Source of the DNA: Bryopsis sp. KO-2023
Taxonomy: Eukaryota > Chlorophyta > Ulvophyceae > Bryopsidales > Bryopsidaceae
NCBI GenBank assembly: GCA_030272585.1
Contig: BSYQ01000011.1
Location: 4,526,001 to 4,590,000 of the forward strand
DNA: 64,000 nt
Direction: 5' to 3'
The stretch's first letter is position 1. Each line of letters opens with the position of its first letter. A program made the translations under genes and the position numbers. The notes under the pieces are model-generated. The model saw nothing but the letters and a program-made list of their open reading frames with translations. It was not told the origin of the DNA and searched no databases. This document shows, piece by piece, positions 47,746-60,100 of this stretch.

Positions 47746-50642
47746 CTATTCCTCCACCTGAGGAAACAATGCAGGCAATTGCACGCCACCCATACAAAAA
47801 GATGGTTCACAACCCTGAAGCCGACAATGAACCTGGACTCTCCCCTCCCTCCCCTCCCCTTCACAAAGATGCAAAGATTCTTCTCATTCACACACACTCT
47901 GAATATCAAAAAGAATCTTACATTGTCCTGATCCGCTCTTTTCCACGATGGACGGAAAGTTCTCCTGGAGCTGGTGCTGGTGGTGGCATCGTCCCAGAGA
48001 TTCTCTCGAGATGTGAGTTTTGGTTTTGCCTCCAGATTGAAAGTAAGGCTTGTCCCTGTTGATTTCGGACACTCGTCGACACACCCTCCTGAAGCTTCCC
48101 AGGTCAACCGGTTGTACTGTATATCGCCTATTGAATCTGTGAGCTCCTTTTGGGTGGGCCACATGTTATCGACTATCGTCGTCCATGATTCAGACCCGTC
48201 ACTGTCAGAAATCGATGAGTGCTGTGTAGGCAAGAATTTCCAAGAGTGGCTTCCAAGGGGGACGCCTGCAGGCACACCAAAAACAGCTTATGTTCTCTTT
48301 TGCCCGACACGACCCCCGAAGAAATGCCAGGTGATAATGACATCCATGGTACCTTCTTCGCTGTCCACACCACCACGAGGACCCTTGTCTAGCCTGGCAA
48401 GAGGATCAGCCCCAGCGCCAAAGAGATCCACAGTTTGATACAGCATATCCCTCAACCGCTCAGTGATTGTTCTGAACGACGGCCTCCGTGAGTAATCGTC
48501 TTGCCAGCAATCGTTGATCAACGATGCAAGGGGTGCCGGACAGTTCTCTGGTATTGCTTGCCTTTTGCCCTCGGTGACTGTGATAACTATTTCGCTGTGC
48601 CTCATATTGCGGTAGGGTTTGACCCCGGTGAAAAGCTCCCACATGAGAATCGCGAAAGAGTAAACATCGGCTGATGGGGTCAGCTTTCCTTCTTTCAGCA
48701 ATTCTGGGGGCATGTGACTAACGGTGCCACAAGTGAACGTCTCGATGTATGCCTCATTTGAGATACCCCTGCTGAAACCAAAATCGCAAACCTGCAGAAA
48801 ACACAGGAAGATTTTTGTTATCCAACCACAGCAGCCACACAGACTAGGAAAACTGATCATCGGTTTACAACTGTGGTCAAAGGAGCAAGGCAAAAAAACA
48901 ATCAAAGAAAAAGTGCGGTGTCGGGAGGATTTGAATCCAGGATGCCAAGGAAGAATGGATAGGTCGATTTCACAATTGAAAAATGACTGGACGGTTACCT
49001 TGCAGCAGAATCCTCGTTGGTCCCCCTTGGAGCTTTTCAGCAGCACATTCTGAGATTTCAAATCACCATGAATGATCCTTTGCGAGTGCAAGTGGCTCAT
49101 TGCATTGGCAATATCAAACATGGACAATAGTTGGAGATCCAGCTTTGGCTGCTTTGTCAGCATGTCATGGAAATGACTGGACCTGATACCCGACGCCAGG
49201 GAGCCCTTGTCACAATACTCCATCACAATCCAGGTACGAAAACATCGTTCAGAGTCGCTCCCCAAGTGACAAGCCATGTAGCTGAAATCGTCGGTGTCTT
49301 TCCTTTTCAGCTGTGCACTCCCCGCTCTCGGCCTCTTCGTCCGGTGGGAGTCCATTTCGATAGAGAACAAAGGAAAGGCATTCGACATTGACAACGACGA
49401 ATGCACGCTTGCTCGGTCCCGAGTCTGGTTCAACAGTGTTTTCACCACGTTGGGGTGGTTTATGCTTCGTGCGACATGCACCTCCATCGGCTCCCCCCCG
49501 TCGCTGATCAAGTTGGCGTCATGTTCAAAAACCTTGATTGCCACCGTTTCTCCACCATGATGCCCCTTGTACACCTTTCCAAATCCTCCCTGACCGATCG
49601 GTGAACCAATTTCGATGTCTTCAAGGGACAACCGGTGGTGGTGGTGGCGCCTGGTCCTCACCACAGCACAATCGACTGCAGGCTCCCTCTTTTGAGGGAC
49701 ACCCAGTTGGCCGGTGTCTTTTCTATTGTGGCCTGGTGCCTTTTTCGATCGAGGGAGGCACAAGATGAAGCTCCACCCACCCAGCAGCAATAAAGCCAAT
49801 GACCCCATCACCACCGAGACGATTCTGATCCAAGGGAAAGCTCTGTCGAAGTCACTGTCCCCTCCTCCACTGCCATCGTCCTCCGATAGTGGGTCATTGG
49901 CAAACAGGTAGGCAGTCTCTGGAGCAATCAACCCACCCAACTGACTGATGACATCCTGGGCCTCTTCACAGACACCGCAACAGGCAACAGCATTGGACAC
50001 CTGCACGGCCACATGCGTCTCCACCCCCACCCCATGGTTCGTTTCCAAATCCGAATCAACAATTTTCCACCGAGACCTGGTTTTTTGGGTTCGCCTTGGT
50101 CTCAAATCCAAATCCTCCAAGTACAACTGCTGGGTACCCAACTCCACATGGTATGAGTTGACCCCCAGCGAGCAGTTTTTTGACCAATTCAGCACCTCTG
50201 ATAGAATCACCTTGCTACCCAAGGCACAAGAAAAGAATGAAATCTCCAAGGGGCTCGGTTCCATCCTGCCCTGGAATATTTTCAAGTTGTTAATCGAGAG
50301 TTCTGCCCCAGAACTCACGTTAACAGCATTCCTCGTTCCACCGAAGTCGATGCCTACAGGCATTTCCTCTCTTTCGCCCACCCCACCCACCAGCAAATAC
50401 TCCCCCTTTATTGTGAGCTGTTCCCCCCACTGAAAATTTGCACAATTGAGAAACCCATCCACGACGATAGTGGCCTTGTTAGGCTTGTTAGGTATCTCGT
50501 CGAAAGCATTGTACAGATCGATGCAGGAGGTCACATGAATCTGTGAATGGTCTCCTTGCTGGTCTGCGGTTGAGCAACCAACCAGGCAAAGAAAAAAGGA
50601 ATTGGCCAAAAACAGGGCTGTCGAAGCCAGTGAAGGCTTCAT
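47746..50642 (-). CDS. Receptor-like TKL-type protein kinase
   Basis: Exons 50642-48999, 48791-48353 and 48265-47922 join in phase. A tiny last exon (47757-47746, VEE-stop) is tentative. The protein is about 810 residues. A signal peptide (STALFLANSFFLCLVGC) is followed by an ectodomain of about 240 residues starting with a CIDLYNAFDEIP segment. One transmembrane helix lies near 272-296 (SVVMGSLALLLLGGWSFIL). The kinase domain has the Gly loop GQGGFGKV near 350, VAIK Lys near 370, HGDLKSQN at 525, CDFGFSRG and MPPELL. The catalytic loop reads HGD instead of HRD, while the catalytic Asp is kept. A Ser- and Lys-rich insert of about 60 residues sits between the beta-4 and beta-5 strands. The C-terminal 120 residues after the kinase domain are Ser/Thr-rich. 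Ligand and pathway are unknown. Confidence 0.85.
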
Positions 50643-51386
50643 CTGTAGCATTGCACACCCAGACAAGAAGTGAGGCATAACCGACAAGGAACTTCTTGGT
50701 ATGCAGAAAAGCCAGATTAGAGTGAGCCATACAACTCAAATGCAGCGAAAATCAGAAATTGTGGATAGGTATCATCGGTGGATTGCCGAAATCTCCAATT
50801 TAAGAACAAAAAATGATGTTAACTATTATGCATAATATCAGCATGAATGCTCTGCCTCCACACTCGCTGGGAATGGGATTTTTCAACGTATTTCCCCCAC
50901 GCATCTGGAACATTCGCCGAGAGGAAGCTGGCGTACGGCGATATTAACCAATTTCCTTGCTGGTGACGCAACCACGTGCGTTCGGGTCCGTCTGAGTTCA
51001 GAACGCACAATTGCCACCGTCTCGTGGTCACGCTTTCTTGAGAAAAAAAAGTTGCTCTTGCCAAAAGAGCCCAAACGCACTATAGACTTTTGACAATACA
51101 GTACTTTGTTTCTTGTGTTTCTTCTTGTTTCTATTGACGCCCAGAGAGAGTATCTAGGACAGACGAGAGGTGGCCTGGAACAAGCGCTCCCGTTCATAAG
51201 TTCTCCTTAAAGAGAACCTAGATATGCCATGTTCAGCTTGTGTCAACTATCAAGACGTCAAACTGGCCAGTGGAAACTCGATAAAATATCAATGCGTTAC
51301 CTGCGTTGCACTGCAGTTCTGTTTCAGAGCTGCATGCGAACGGCTGTCCAGCGCTGCGACGTTTTGTTCCAAGGAAAAGCACGTAT
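50643..51386. other. Upstream region of the kinase gene
   Basis: This stretch contains the promoter and leader of the minus-strand kinase gene and the 3' flank of the small minus-strand gene beyond. Short frames on both strands (50883-51197 minus, 51224-51445 plus) lack recognisable features. Confidence 0.35.
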
Positions 51387-52024
51387 TCAGTGCTTCATTC
51401 CCTCCCCAAAATTTCGCGGGCGTCGGTAAGCTTTATCCTCCTTGAAGGAGGCTTCAGGGTTGTTAAACTCCACCTGCGAGAGTGCACGTACAAAATAAGA
51501 CTGTTTGGTCCTGCATACTGTCGTAACCGGACACTTCACTGCCACGACAACGCGATGAAAGGTTGCAGCGAGAATCGTCAACGGCCACGAGAAGTGCTCC
51601 AGCTCACTGAACAGAATTTGATGGCAACGGACGCCTAGCTGATTACGCGTGGTGTGTGTCACCATTTTCTTGGCATGAAATTCCTCGAGTAATTCAAGGG
51701 ACAGAGTCGGCTCCAAAGAGCGGCACGGCGGAGTAAAAAGCTCGGAAAACAGGTCCCACAACGGACCATCTGGTGGCCAACACCAGATGTCTAATCCCAG
51801 CACGAACGCTCTTGAGGAATTGCCCAAGAAGAAACGTCGCGGATACTGCGTAACGTCACTAACAGGTCTTGCAGGGCTTGCGGAGTTGCAGAGCTCTTCT
51901 GAGGCGCTCGCTCCATCCACCAGCTTCTACACAGAAAAAAAAAAAAAACATTTCGATCGCAACCACACAAACCACGTACAGCCCTTCCAAGTCGTATCCT
52001 CCGCACACGGGTTCTCTCTCCCAT
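51387..52024 (-). CDS. Small protein of unknown function
   Basis: Two exons fit in phase: 52024-51980 (MGERTRVRRIRLGRA) and 51926-51387, giving 194 residues. The acceptor is preceded by a long T-rich tract ending GTGTAG. The second exon is open for 180 codons with balanced composition (LGLDIWCWPPDGPLWDLFSE, SLELLEEFHAKKMVTH). There is no signal peptide or recognised domain. The gene starts only about 100 bases from, and divergent to, the aspartyl protease, which suggests a shared bidirectional promoter. It may also be an unrecognised fragment. Confidence 0.35.
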
Positions 52025-52124
52025 CTGCCTCTTCGAGGTGGAAGGAGATGAATTAAAACGGCCGCAGTGCATGTAAACCTCTGTGACAAAGATCATAAAC
52101 AAAGGGGCGAAGCTGGAGCGAACC

Positions 52125-54675
52125 ATGAACAAACGATCCTTGTCCTTTGTTTGGTGCATGCCGATCTTGCTGGTGGATTGTGTGAGATGGAATAACAGGC
52201 CATTGATCGGGGGAGGGGAAACTGATTTGGATCACCCTGGCCGAGCAATGTGGCAGTCGAGTGTCCCTCTGTACGGCAGTATCCGTGATCAAAGGTGAAC
52301 GACCAGACAATCAAGCCCTGCATTCCCAAAAGAGCGGCCACAGTTCGAACCTGAACTGAAGATCTTCAGGTTGGCTGCTGCCCTCAGGTATTTCTACATC
52401 ACTGTTGAAGTGGGAACTCCTTCACACGAGTTCGAGCTTCTTGTAGACACAGGGAGCAGCATGTCATATATTCCCTGTAAATCTTGCGGTGCAAACTGCG
52501 GAAGACACAAGGTGACTTCCCTCATCCGAAAGTCTCAACATACTCATCTAGTGCACAAACTGACACTTTCCTCCCAATAGTCTGGACTTTTCGACACCGT
52601 TCACTCCTCGACATACCGCATGGTCCATTGCACGAACCTAGATTGCATGGGAGAGCATTGTAGATCGGGAGACTGCGAGTGCCATCCGTCGCAAGCTTGC
52701 AAATATGGCAGGAACTACGGTGAGACGTCGATTGCAACGTCTCCTTGCGGCAAGGGCGCCCAGCAATATTTGTTGCTGTGCTTCCAATTCTAGAGAGCCG
52801 TTAGACCAAGAAATTCGGTGTCTTTTTCAGCCGAGAACAGCACCAGCGAAGGATATATGATGCACGAGAATGTTAGGTTGAAAGATGGTAGCGGTCCATT
52901 TCCTGTGGTGCTTGGATGTCAAACCAAGGAAACAGGGGAGATTTTCCAACAGGAAGTTGATGGAATACTTGGACTTGGGCTAGGATCAGTTTCAGTATTC
53001 GATCAGGTGCGCTGGGGCAGGAGTCGAGTCGTCTGACAAGCTTTCCTTTGCATCGCTACATATGTATGAAGCCAACCACTCTTTTGTGAACCCTCACTTG
53101 AGATCACAAAGGAAAAACAGAAAATGGCAATTATATTTCTTTCAGGAGAACAACAACTAAAATATATACTGAACTCAAACCTGGCCAAGCGGTGAATTGG
53201 GACCACAATCTGTCGTGAATACTCAACCTCTGTTCAGCTTGTGTCGCAAGGTGTCTTCGAAGACACGTTTTCTATTTGCATGGGGGGCTGGAAGGGAGGC
53301 GGAGCATTGATTTTTGGTAAAGAAGGAGAATCATCACACTTGGTATACTATCATAACGAGGATACAAACAGGGGGACTGCCCTCTCCACTCTCCCTTCCT
53401 TCCTCTAAAATAAGAAGCAATGGAAGCAGACTTTTGTTGACACAGCCACAAACGCTGGTCGTTTGTGGTTCACAGGAGAAAGCGGAGTCGACGCGTGTGC
53501 ACCCTCTTACACCCCTTTGCTTCGCTCAGCCGTATATTACAGTGTGGAAATTGAAGGGCTCCGTGTGAACGAGAGGAGACTCCCATTTTCCCAGGTGCAG
53601 AATACATATGCAATGTATCTGTACTTAAAATCGGCTGATAAGAGTCTCTCCATGGCAAATAAACTCTGGAGCCAAGGCCAGAAAAATGCACTAAACCGCG
53701 GTTGACTCGCTGTGGCTCTCGAATCCAGGATTCCTTCTCGGCTGGTTACGGGGCGGTTTTGGACAGCGGCACGACTTTTTCATACTTTCCCACATCGATT
53801 CACGCTACACTTGTGGAAGCCATCAGTGATCACGTATTTCACGTCGGCGGACTGCAGGCAAAGCGTCTCCACTCTCCGGTATCTTCTATTCATTCAATGT
53901 TCTCTTCTTGCCTTCCCTTTCACATGGCGGTGTATCTGTGGACGCCGTGCCAAGATCCTCATCCGTAGCGACACTGTGACGCTGTGTTTGGAAGGTCGCT
54001 GAGCATTGCTGGCAGCTGAGGTCGGCCCAGCTTTCCAGAGTCTTCCCCATTGTCAAGATTGATTTCAGCAATGGGACATCTTTGGATCTGAAGCCTGTTC
54101 GGTACCTATATCGCCAGGGTGAAGGATTGTGGCGAAGGACATACTGCCTCGGGATTTTTGACAACGGTTCGAAAGGAACAATTTTGGGAGCGATTGCATT
54201 TCGCGATGTTCTTGTGGAGGTGAAAACGCAATGGCCTTTTGCCTTTCTGGAATGAAACTTTCTAGCACCCAAGTAATATGAATATCTGGGTTTTGGCTGC
54301 AGTATGACCGTCGCAACGGAAGGGTAGGTTTCCTCGAAGTGAACTGCGCTGAAGTCTTTGAAAAGCAGCAGGTAATAATCCTGACAACTCTTCTCCTAGG
54401 TTTGCCGAACCACTCATCACAGCTTCAGCCAGTTAAAATGCTGTGGTTTTGTCTTGGTGGCTGGTGGGGGACCCAAGAATTGTATGTCTACCGAAATCGT
54501 TCCTACTGTGCAGGGGGGCTTGGCGGTTTCTTGCGGAGATGCGTCCAAACCATCGAACGAGGATACCGAAGGGTGGAGGTTGATAATGATTTTGGTGGTT
54601 CTGGTTCCTCTTGGCATCGTGATCAGAAACCTGCGATTGTACATTAATTCTTGTATAGCATCAATGTATTTGTAG
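52125..54675 (+). CDS. Membrane-anchored pepsin-type aspartyl protease
   Basis: Ten exons keep phase: 52125-52294, 52370-52511, 52581-52719, 52831-53006, 53238-53316, 53446-53594, 53729-53878, 53995-54219, 54303-54371 and 54478-54675, giving about 498 residues. An N-terminal hydrophobic segment (SFVWCMPILLVDCV) suits a signal sequence. The two catalytic motifs are VDTGSS with Asp83 and LDSGTT with Asp297. Cysteine-rich motifs after the first (YIPCKSCGANCGRH), DGILGLG and the C-terminal single transmembrane segment (LIMILVVLVPLGIVI) match the plant clade of membrane-anchored aspartyl proteases. It would act in the secretory path or at the cell surface. The acceptors of exons 8 and 10 are weak and were chosen by phase. 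A short exon between 7 and 8 may be missing. Confidence 0.85.
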
Positions 54676-55142
54676 AATGTAAATCTGTAGAAAGAAGTCC
54701 TTGGCTTTTGTCTTTTTAAACGTTCCCAGTAGAACGAGGGGCGGTTTTTTGTAACCTATTGGATGTGCTGGAAGCGTTGAGTCCCGCTTAACGAAGGCCC
54801 GATTTCACTCCAGCGAACATTTCCTTTCCAAGACACACACAACTACATTTCATTCAGCGCTTCAATCGTTGTCGTGGAGGAGGTAGGAGTGGTACCTTCT
54901 TTGCTGTTCGATTCCTGGATCCTTGAGAGATATTGGTTTTCAGTGTTCGTGAAATGTGGTCTTTTCCGGCAACATTACCATAGGAAACGTAACAGTGTGA
55001 TGCATCACGTTCGCAACCGTCACGCGCATCACGAAACACTGACGTAACGCATATTCGACACAGCAGCTTCCTTGTTTTGCTACACTATTGGTTCTTCTTG
55101 AGACCTGCCCACCCAAACGGTTTGATTTTATATGGCCAAAAT
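54676..55142. other. Intergenic region between protease and ABCG genes
   Basis: The region is short and holds the protease 3' flank and the ABCG promoter. It contains several CACG/CGTG and GTAACG words around 54960-55050 but no element that I can name. No gene is seen. Confidence 0.35.
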
Positions 55143-57105
55143 ATGTTTTCAAGTACAGCTCTACCCGCTCGGCGATGTATCTTTATTCCTTGGCTCCTGT
55201 GGGTGATTGCGATCTTAGCGGTCGTCACTGTTCCTTGGGCAGCAGGCTCGGACGCCGACTTAGTAGACATAGGTAAGGTGATTATTGCGCGCTTGTGCAA
55301 TAAGGCGAGCGGAGATTGGCAACCTGTTCTGCGCGACCTATCCAAATTATTCAGACTGACGGAAGTCGCTTTCGAAAGCCTGACGCACAACAGTACAATA
55401 GTACTGTGGCTCTGGAGGGAGGTGGTTTTCTTCTTTATCAGTTTTGTTCAAGGGAGTTGGATGGACTGAGCAATGTGCCTATTTGGAATGGTTGGGCATT
55501 TCCCGATGTTTCAGACTTAGCTGAAGTTGCTTTTGAACGAAGAAATGAATGTGTATTTTTGGCATGGGCACAGTCTGCTCTAATTCTTCGATGATAATGC
55601 AACCATTGGATCATGGTTGAATGAATGAATGAATGAATGAACAAATGACATAAATGATGGTGCATTTGTTTGTATGGTCCAAAGAGCTCCTTTTTGGTGT
55701 GCTATATTAGTTTGGTGAGGTTGAGGTTCAAGGGACGAAATTGCACACCCTTTGATGCATTCATTGAATGCTATTTTTCTTTTTCAGTCTGTCCAAATGC
55801 TTTGGCTGTTGGGGATCCTTCCTGCAAGCATGGCGGCACCCTCCGAGCGATCAACAACACCGACTACAAAAATTGCGCTTACTGCAAGTGTCCGTCAGAA
55901 TGGGCTGGGGCCGAGTGCAACTGTGAGAGTTATAATCCAGTCGTTCAATTGCAAGGAAAAAAAACGAATAAAATAAATAAGCAAGTAAAAGAAAACCAAG
56001 CCTTTAAGAAAATTGTTTCGTTCGTTTACAACCGGAGGGCACAGTTGACAGTCCTCAACCCCCTGTTGTTGTTTTTTCAAAACAGACTACACCGACTTCT
56101 CGCTGTTGCCTTTTTTTAGATATGCTTTTGATTTCTTCGTTGTATTTCTTTCTCAGTGTGCAAAAGCCCGAACTCGTGCCCTGACAAAATCATGGAAGAT
56201 GGAGTCAAGATTCCTGCGATTTCTTGCACCAACAAGCTCATTCAACCCACGAAAGTCGAGATGGCTCTTGGTGGCAAAGAAATGTCATGCTTCTGCGGGG
56301 GGATAGAGGGGGACGAAACCACTGCATTTGCTTGCAAGCAGCAACCAGGGACGAACCTGAAAATCAAAATCATGCCTCCACAGAACAGCACTACCAAAAG
56401 CTTTTCCATGTCTGTTCTGCAAAGAGCTGGAATGCCATCTCAGGTGGGGGTTGAAATCCCAGGAGAAGGGGGGAATTGGTTTTATTTTATTTTTTTGATT
56501 AATTTTTTGTTGCATGCATCGGAAACGAAAAGGGAAAGTTCGTTCATAACTAAAGGATTTATATCCATCAAAAGAACTTGTAGTTGAGATAAAAAGCCCC
56601 ATCGCAACAGGTAATGGGAAGCCAGGGGGGGCTAGCATTTGTTGTATAAATTAGAAAAAGAATGAAAAAATAGCTTGTTCTGTGTAATACTTTTGATTTT
56701 TATTTTCGGTGGTGGTACAGGATTTCCACCCACCTTGCTACGATGGAGACGGCAAAAAGATTTACAAGAATTGCCCAACAAAAGAGCGCTACAAGTAATA
56801 ATTTCCTTACTTTGTCATATTTCCCCCTCCAGCCATTGAGTATCTGTTCTTTTCTAATTGGTGAATTGCAGCCCATGATTGTGTATGTGTGTGTTTTTGC
56901 TGTTTTTTTATCGTGTAGGTATGCTTACCCTCAGGTGTGGCAAGGCGATTTTCTAGATTGTTCCTGGACAGTTGGAGAATGCATTGCCCCAGCCACCGGT
57001 TCGGATTGTATTGTGTATTCTTGCAACTACCCGCAGATCGAGTGCCCTCCCCCATGTAAGTGAGGTTCCAACATTTTTTCCCCCCCCTCAGTACCCCCCC
57101 CCCCC

Positions 57106-57136
<31 letters not shown>

Positions 57137-60100
57137 ATGGAGAGAAAGAACAAAATAAGAAACTTGTCGAGGTTCTAGAAATCTGCTTCTGTCTTTTTTT
57201 TTAAAGATTTATTTGTGGTATGCACATTTAGATGTGAACAAGTGCCCTGAGTGGGACGAGATTTCTTGCGGCAAGCCTGAGGGGGAAGATAGACCTTACT
57301 GGGTACATCACTGCAGCCAGTTGGTGGTGCCTTGGAGTAATTTTCCCATCACGGTTGCCTGCAAGCCTGACCAGCTGGGAAACGGGGCTTTCCAATGTTA
57401 CATGCAACAAGTGAGCCTTAAAAATAAATACTTTTTTGGAAAAAAAAAAATCAGGATGAAAAGCAAGAACAGAAAAATGAGGGAAAAGGATGTGTGCTTT
57501 TGGTGGGAACGAAGGTTTGATTTTGATCTAATGAACGAGAATGGTGTGTGTCAATGTGTTGAGTGTGTTTTTTTGGCCTGTGTTACTGACGAATGAGGAT
57601 TCAGCGAAAAAAAAATTAAAAATTATCATTACTTGTTGAGTTAAAATCTTCAGTGGGATTTCGAGGAGGGCGAAGAAAAATCCATTTTGTTTTATATAAT
57701 AATACATATACGGGCTAATAGAAACTTCGATGCAAAGAAAAATAATAATAATTGTTTTTTTGATTTAAAGAAACAAGAAATAAAGTGTGTGTGGTTAACT
57801 TTTCCTTATATTCCGTTGTTAATTTTCCATTTTTCGGTGGTGGGGGCAGCCAGCACTCGTCATGGTTGCTTCAGTGGGTCTCCAATGTTACACTGGGTCT
57901 TGCATTTACGAGGCCAAACCGCTGCCTCCGGATCCCAAACCTCCTCGAAAGAACCCCTTTGTGCAATGGGTGTTGCACCATTCCCAGCACATCATGGTTT
58001 CCATTATGGCTCTGTTCGTTTTAGTTCTGGTGGTGGTGGCGGGGCTGTTGATTCACAGAGATAAGAAGCGCTCGCTCAGTAGGGCTGAAGTGTGGGCAGG
58101 TCAATATCAGCCAGGTGAGGAAAAAGTTCTCCAGAGACCTCTCTCTAATTTTGTTATCTTTAGTTTTAGCCATTTTATTATTACTTTTTTTTACTCAATT
58201 TTTTTTTTGTTACCTTTTTCTTTCAGTTTTTATTTTTTTCTTATTTCATTTATTTGTCTTTCATCGATGCCACTCTTTTTTTGGATCGGTTTTCTCACAC
58301 TTTCAGTTGGAGACCTCGGATTCCCTCTGCTGACGGAGAGCGAAGCCACATGGGCCCCAGGGATGGCCGAAAATATCAGTCCTATTTTCTTCAGCTTCGA
58401 CCAAATCACTTATGTCGTGCAAGGAATGAAGGGTGAACCCAAACACATATTAAAGAGCATTTCTGGGGTGGCTGCCAGGGACGCCGAGCACCATGCGGTA
58501 TAATTTCAATTTCATTTCTCAAAATCCCCGGGTCCATCCAGTTGATGGCCTGTAAGAAAACGATTCTAATTTTCACCTATCGCCGTTTTGATGCCACCTT
58601 GTTGAGAACTTGATGTGGCATTTCTTCCTCTTTTTTCTTTTTTTAAAAAATGTTAAGAAAACTTTTTTTTTTTTTTAAAGAGTATACATATATCGATAAG
58701 TTTTTTATTTGATAAATTTTCAAATTTTCTTCTGGTTTTATTGCAAGGCATAACTCTGCTTCTGTGGAATATATATTTACATAACCAGTTTTTCAAGGCA
58801 GAAAAATGAGCTCCCTCTTCCCCCCCCCTCCCTGTTTTTGAAAAGAGCTCCAACATGACATGTTAATATTTATTTGTTTTTTTTAGGACCGAGCAGGTAG
58901 CATTTTGGCGATCATGGGGCCATCGGGTGCTGGCAAAACGTCGCTTTTGGACGTTTTATCTGGCCAAAGAACAAAGGGGGTTAGCGGAAACGTATGGGTG
59001 AATGGCAACCCCATCCCTGCTGGCAACCGGAAGTTACGCACCACTGCGGGATATGTCCGACAGGTAGCCCCGAGAATCTCCGTTTTTTTTTTTCCACTTC
59101 AGAATTGAGAAATCGTGAAACCCCACTACTCTTAGGAAGAAAAAACAGCACCAGCGTTTTGCGGGGGTCTGGTCCTCAAGTTTTCGATTGAATGCGTTTT
59201 TTTATTTTCAACAGGAGGACATTCTCCCTGGGACGTCGACGGTTTTTGAGTATTTGCTGTTCAATGCGGTGCTCCGGATGCCAGCCACGATTTCGCAGCA
59301 AGAAAAGGAGACCCGAGTGTTTTCCATCATCAAGCAGCTGGGCTTGAAAAAAGTTGGTCACAATTTTATCGGCGATCAATTCACCAGAGGCCTGTCAGGT
59401 ACCCCCCCCCCCCCCCTTCCCCTTCTTTCCATTTCCAAAAAAGACGGGCAGTTTCCAGCCAACATTTCAGTTAATGAAAGTGCAGCTGTTTTTTTTTGTG
59501 TAGTAATTTTATTTTAATGATTGGTTAGGTGGTGAGAAGCGTCGAGTGAGCATCGGTTGCGAATTGCTGGTGGGTCCTGGTTTGATGTTTTTGGACGAGC
59601 CCACCACGGGGCTGGATTCGACAAACGCTGCCAAAGTGGTGGACATCCTGGCAGACATGGCAGCCGCAGGAGTCACAGTCATCATCACAATACACCAACC
59701 CCGACCTGATCTGTTCAGAACAATCGACAGAGTGATGCTGCTGTCAGGGCTAGGACAGGTGAATATAAATAAATGTGTGGTTGAGTTTTCTTGATCATGG
59801 GCACCACACTTAGCCTAACTTCTCATGACCCCCATCCCTGTCATGTTTTTCTTAAAACATAAGAGTGAGGGACGTTTTTTCTTTGAAGGATGCTACTTTA
59901 GATGGATTCATTCATAATTTAGGCAATCATGCTGACATCAACTAGCTGTGGACACGGTTTGATTTGCTTATGAATGTACCTTAGTTTTGTTTTAAAAAAC
60001 GGATATATACACACACACACACACACACACACCCATCCCCGTCAAAAGAAAAAAGGAAGAAACGTTCACATTACACGAATAAACCCAATTGTTGACGGTT

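Noticed and set aside
48288-48352. Kinase ending at the in-frame stop at 48288
   Set aside because: A donor at 48352 and an acceptor at 48266 keep phase and lead to a longer protein-like exon. The read-through end looks like intron sequence.
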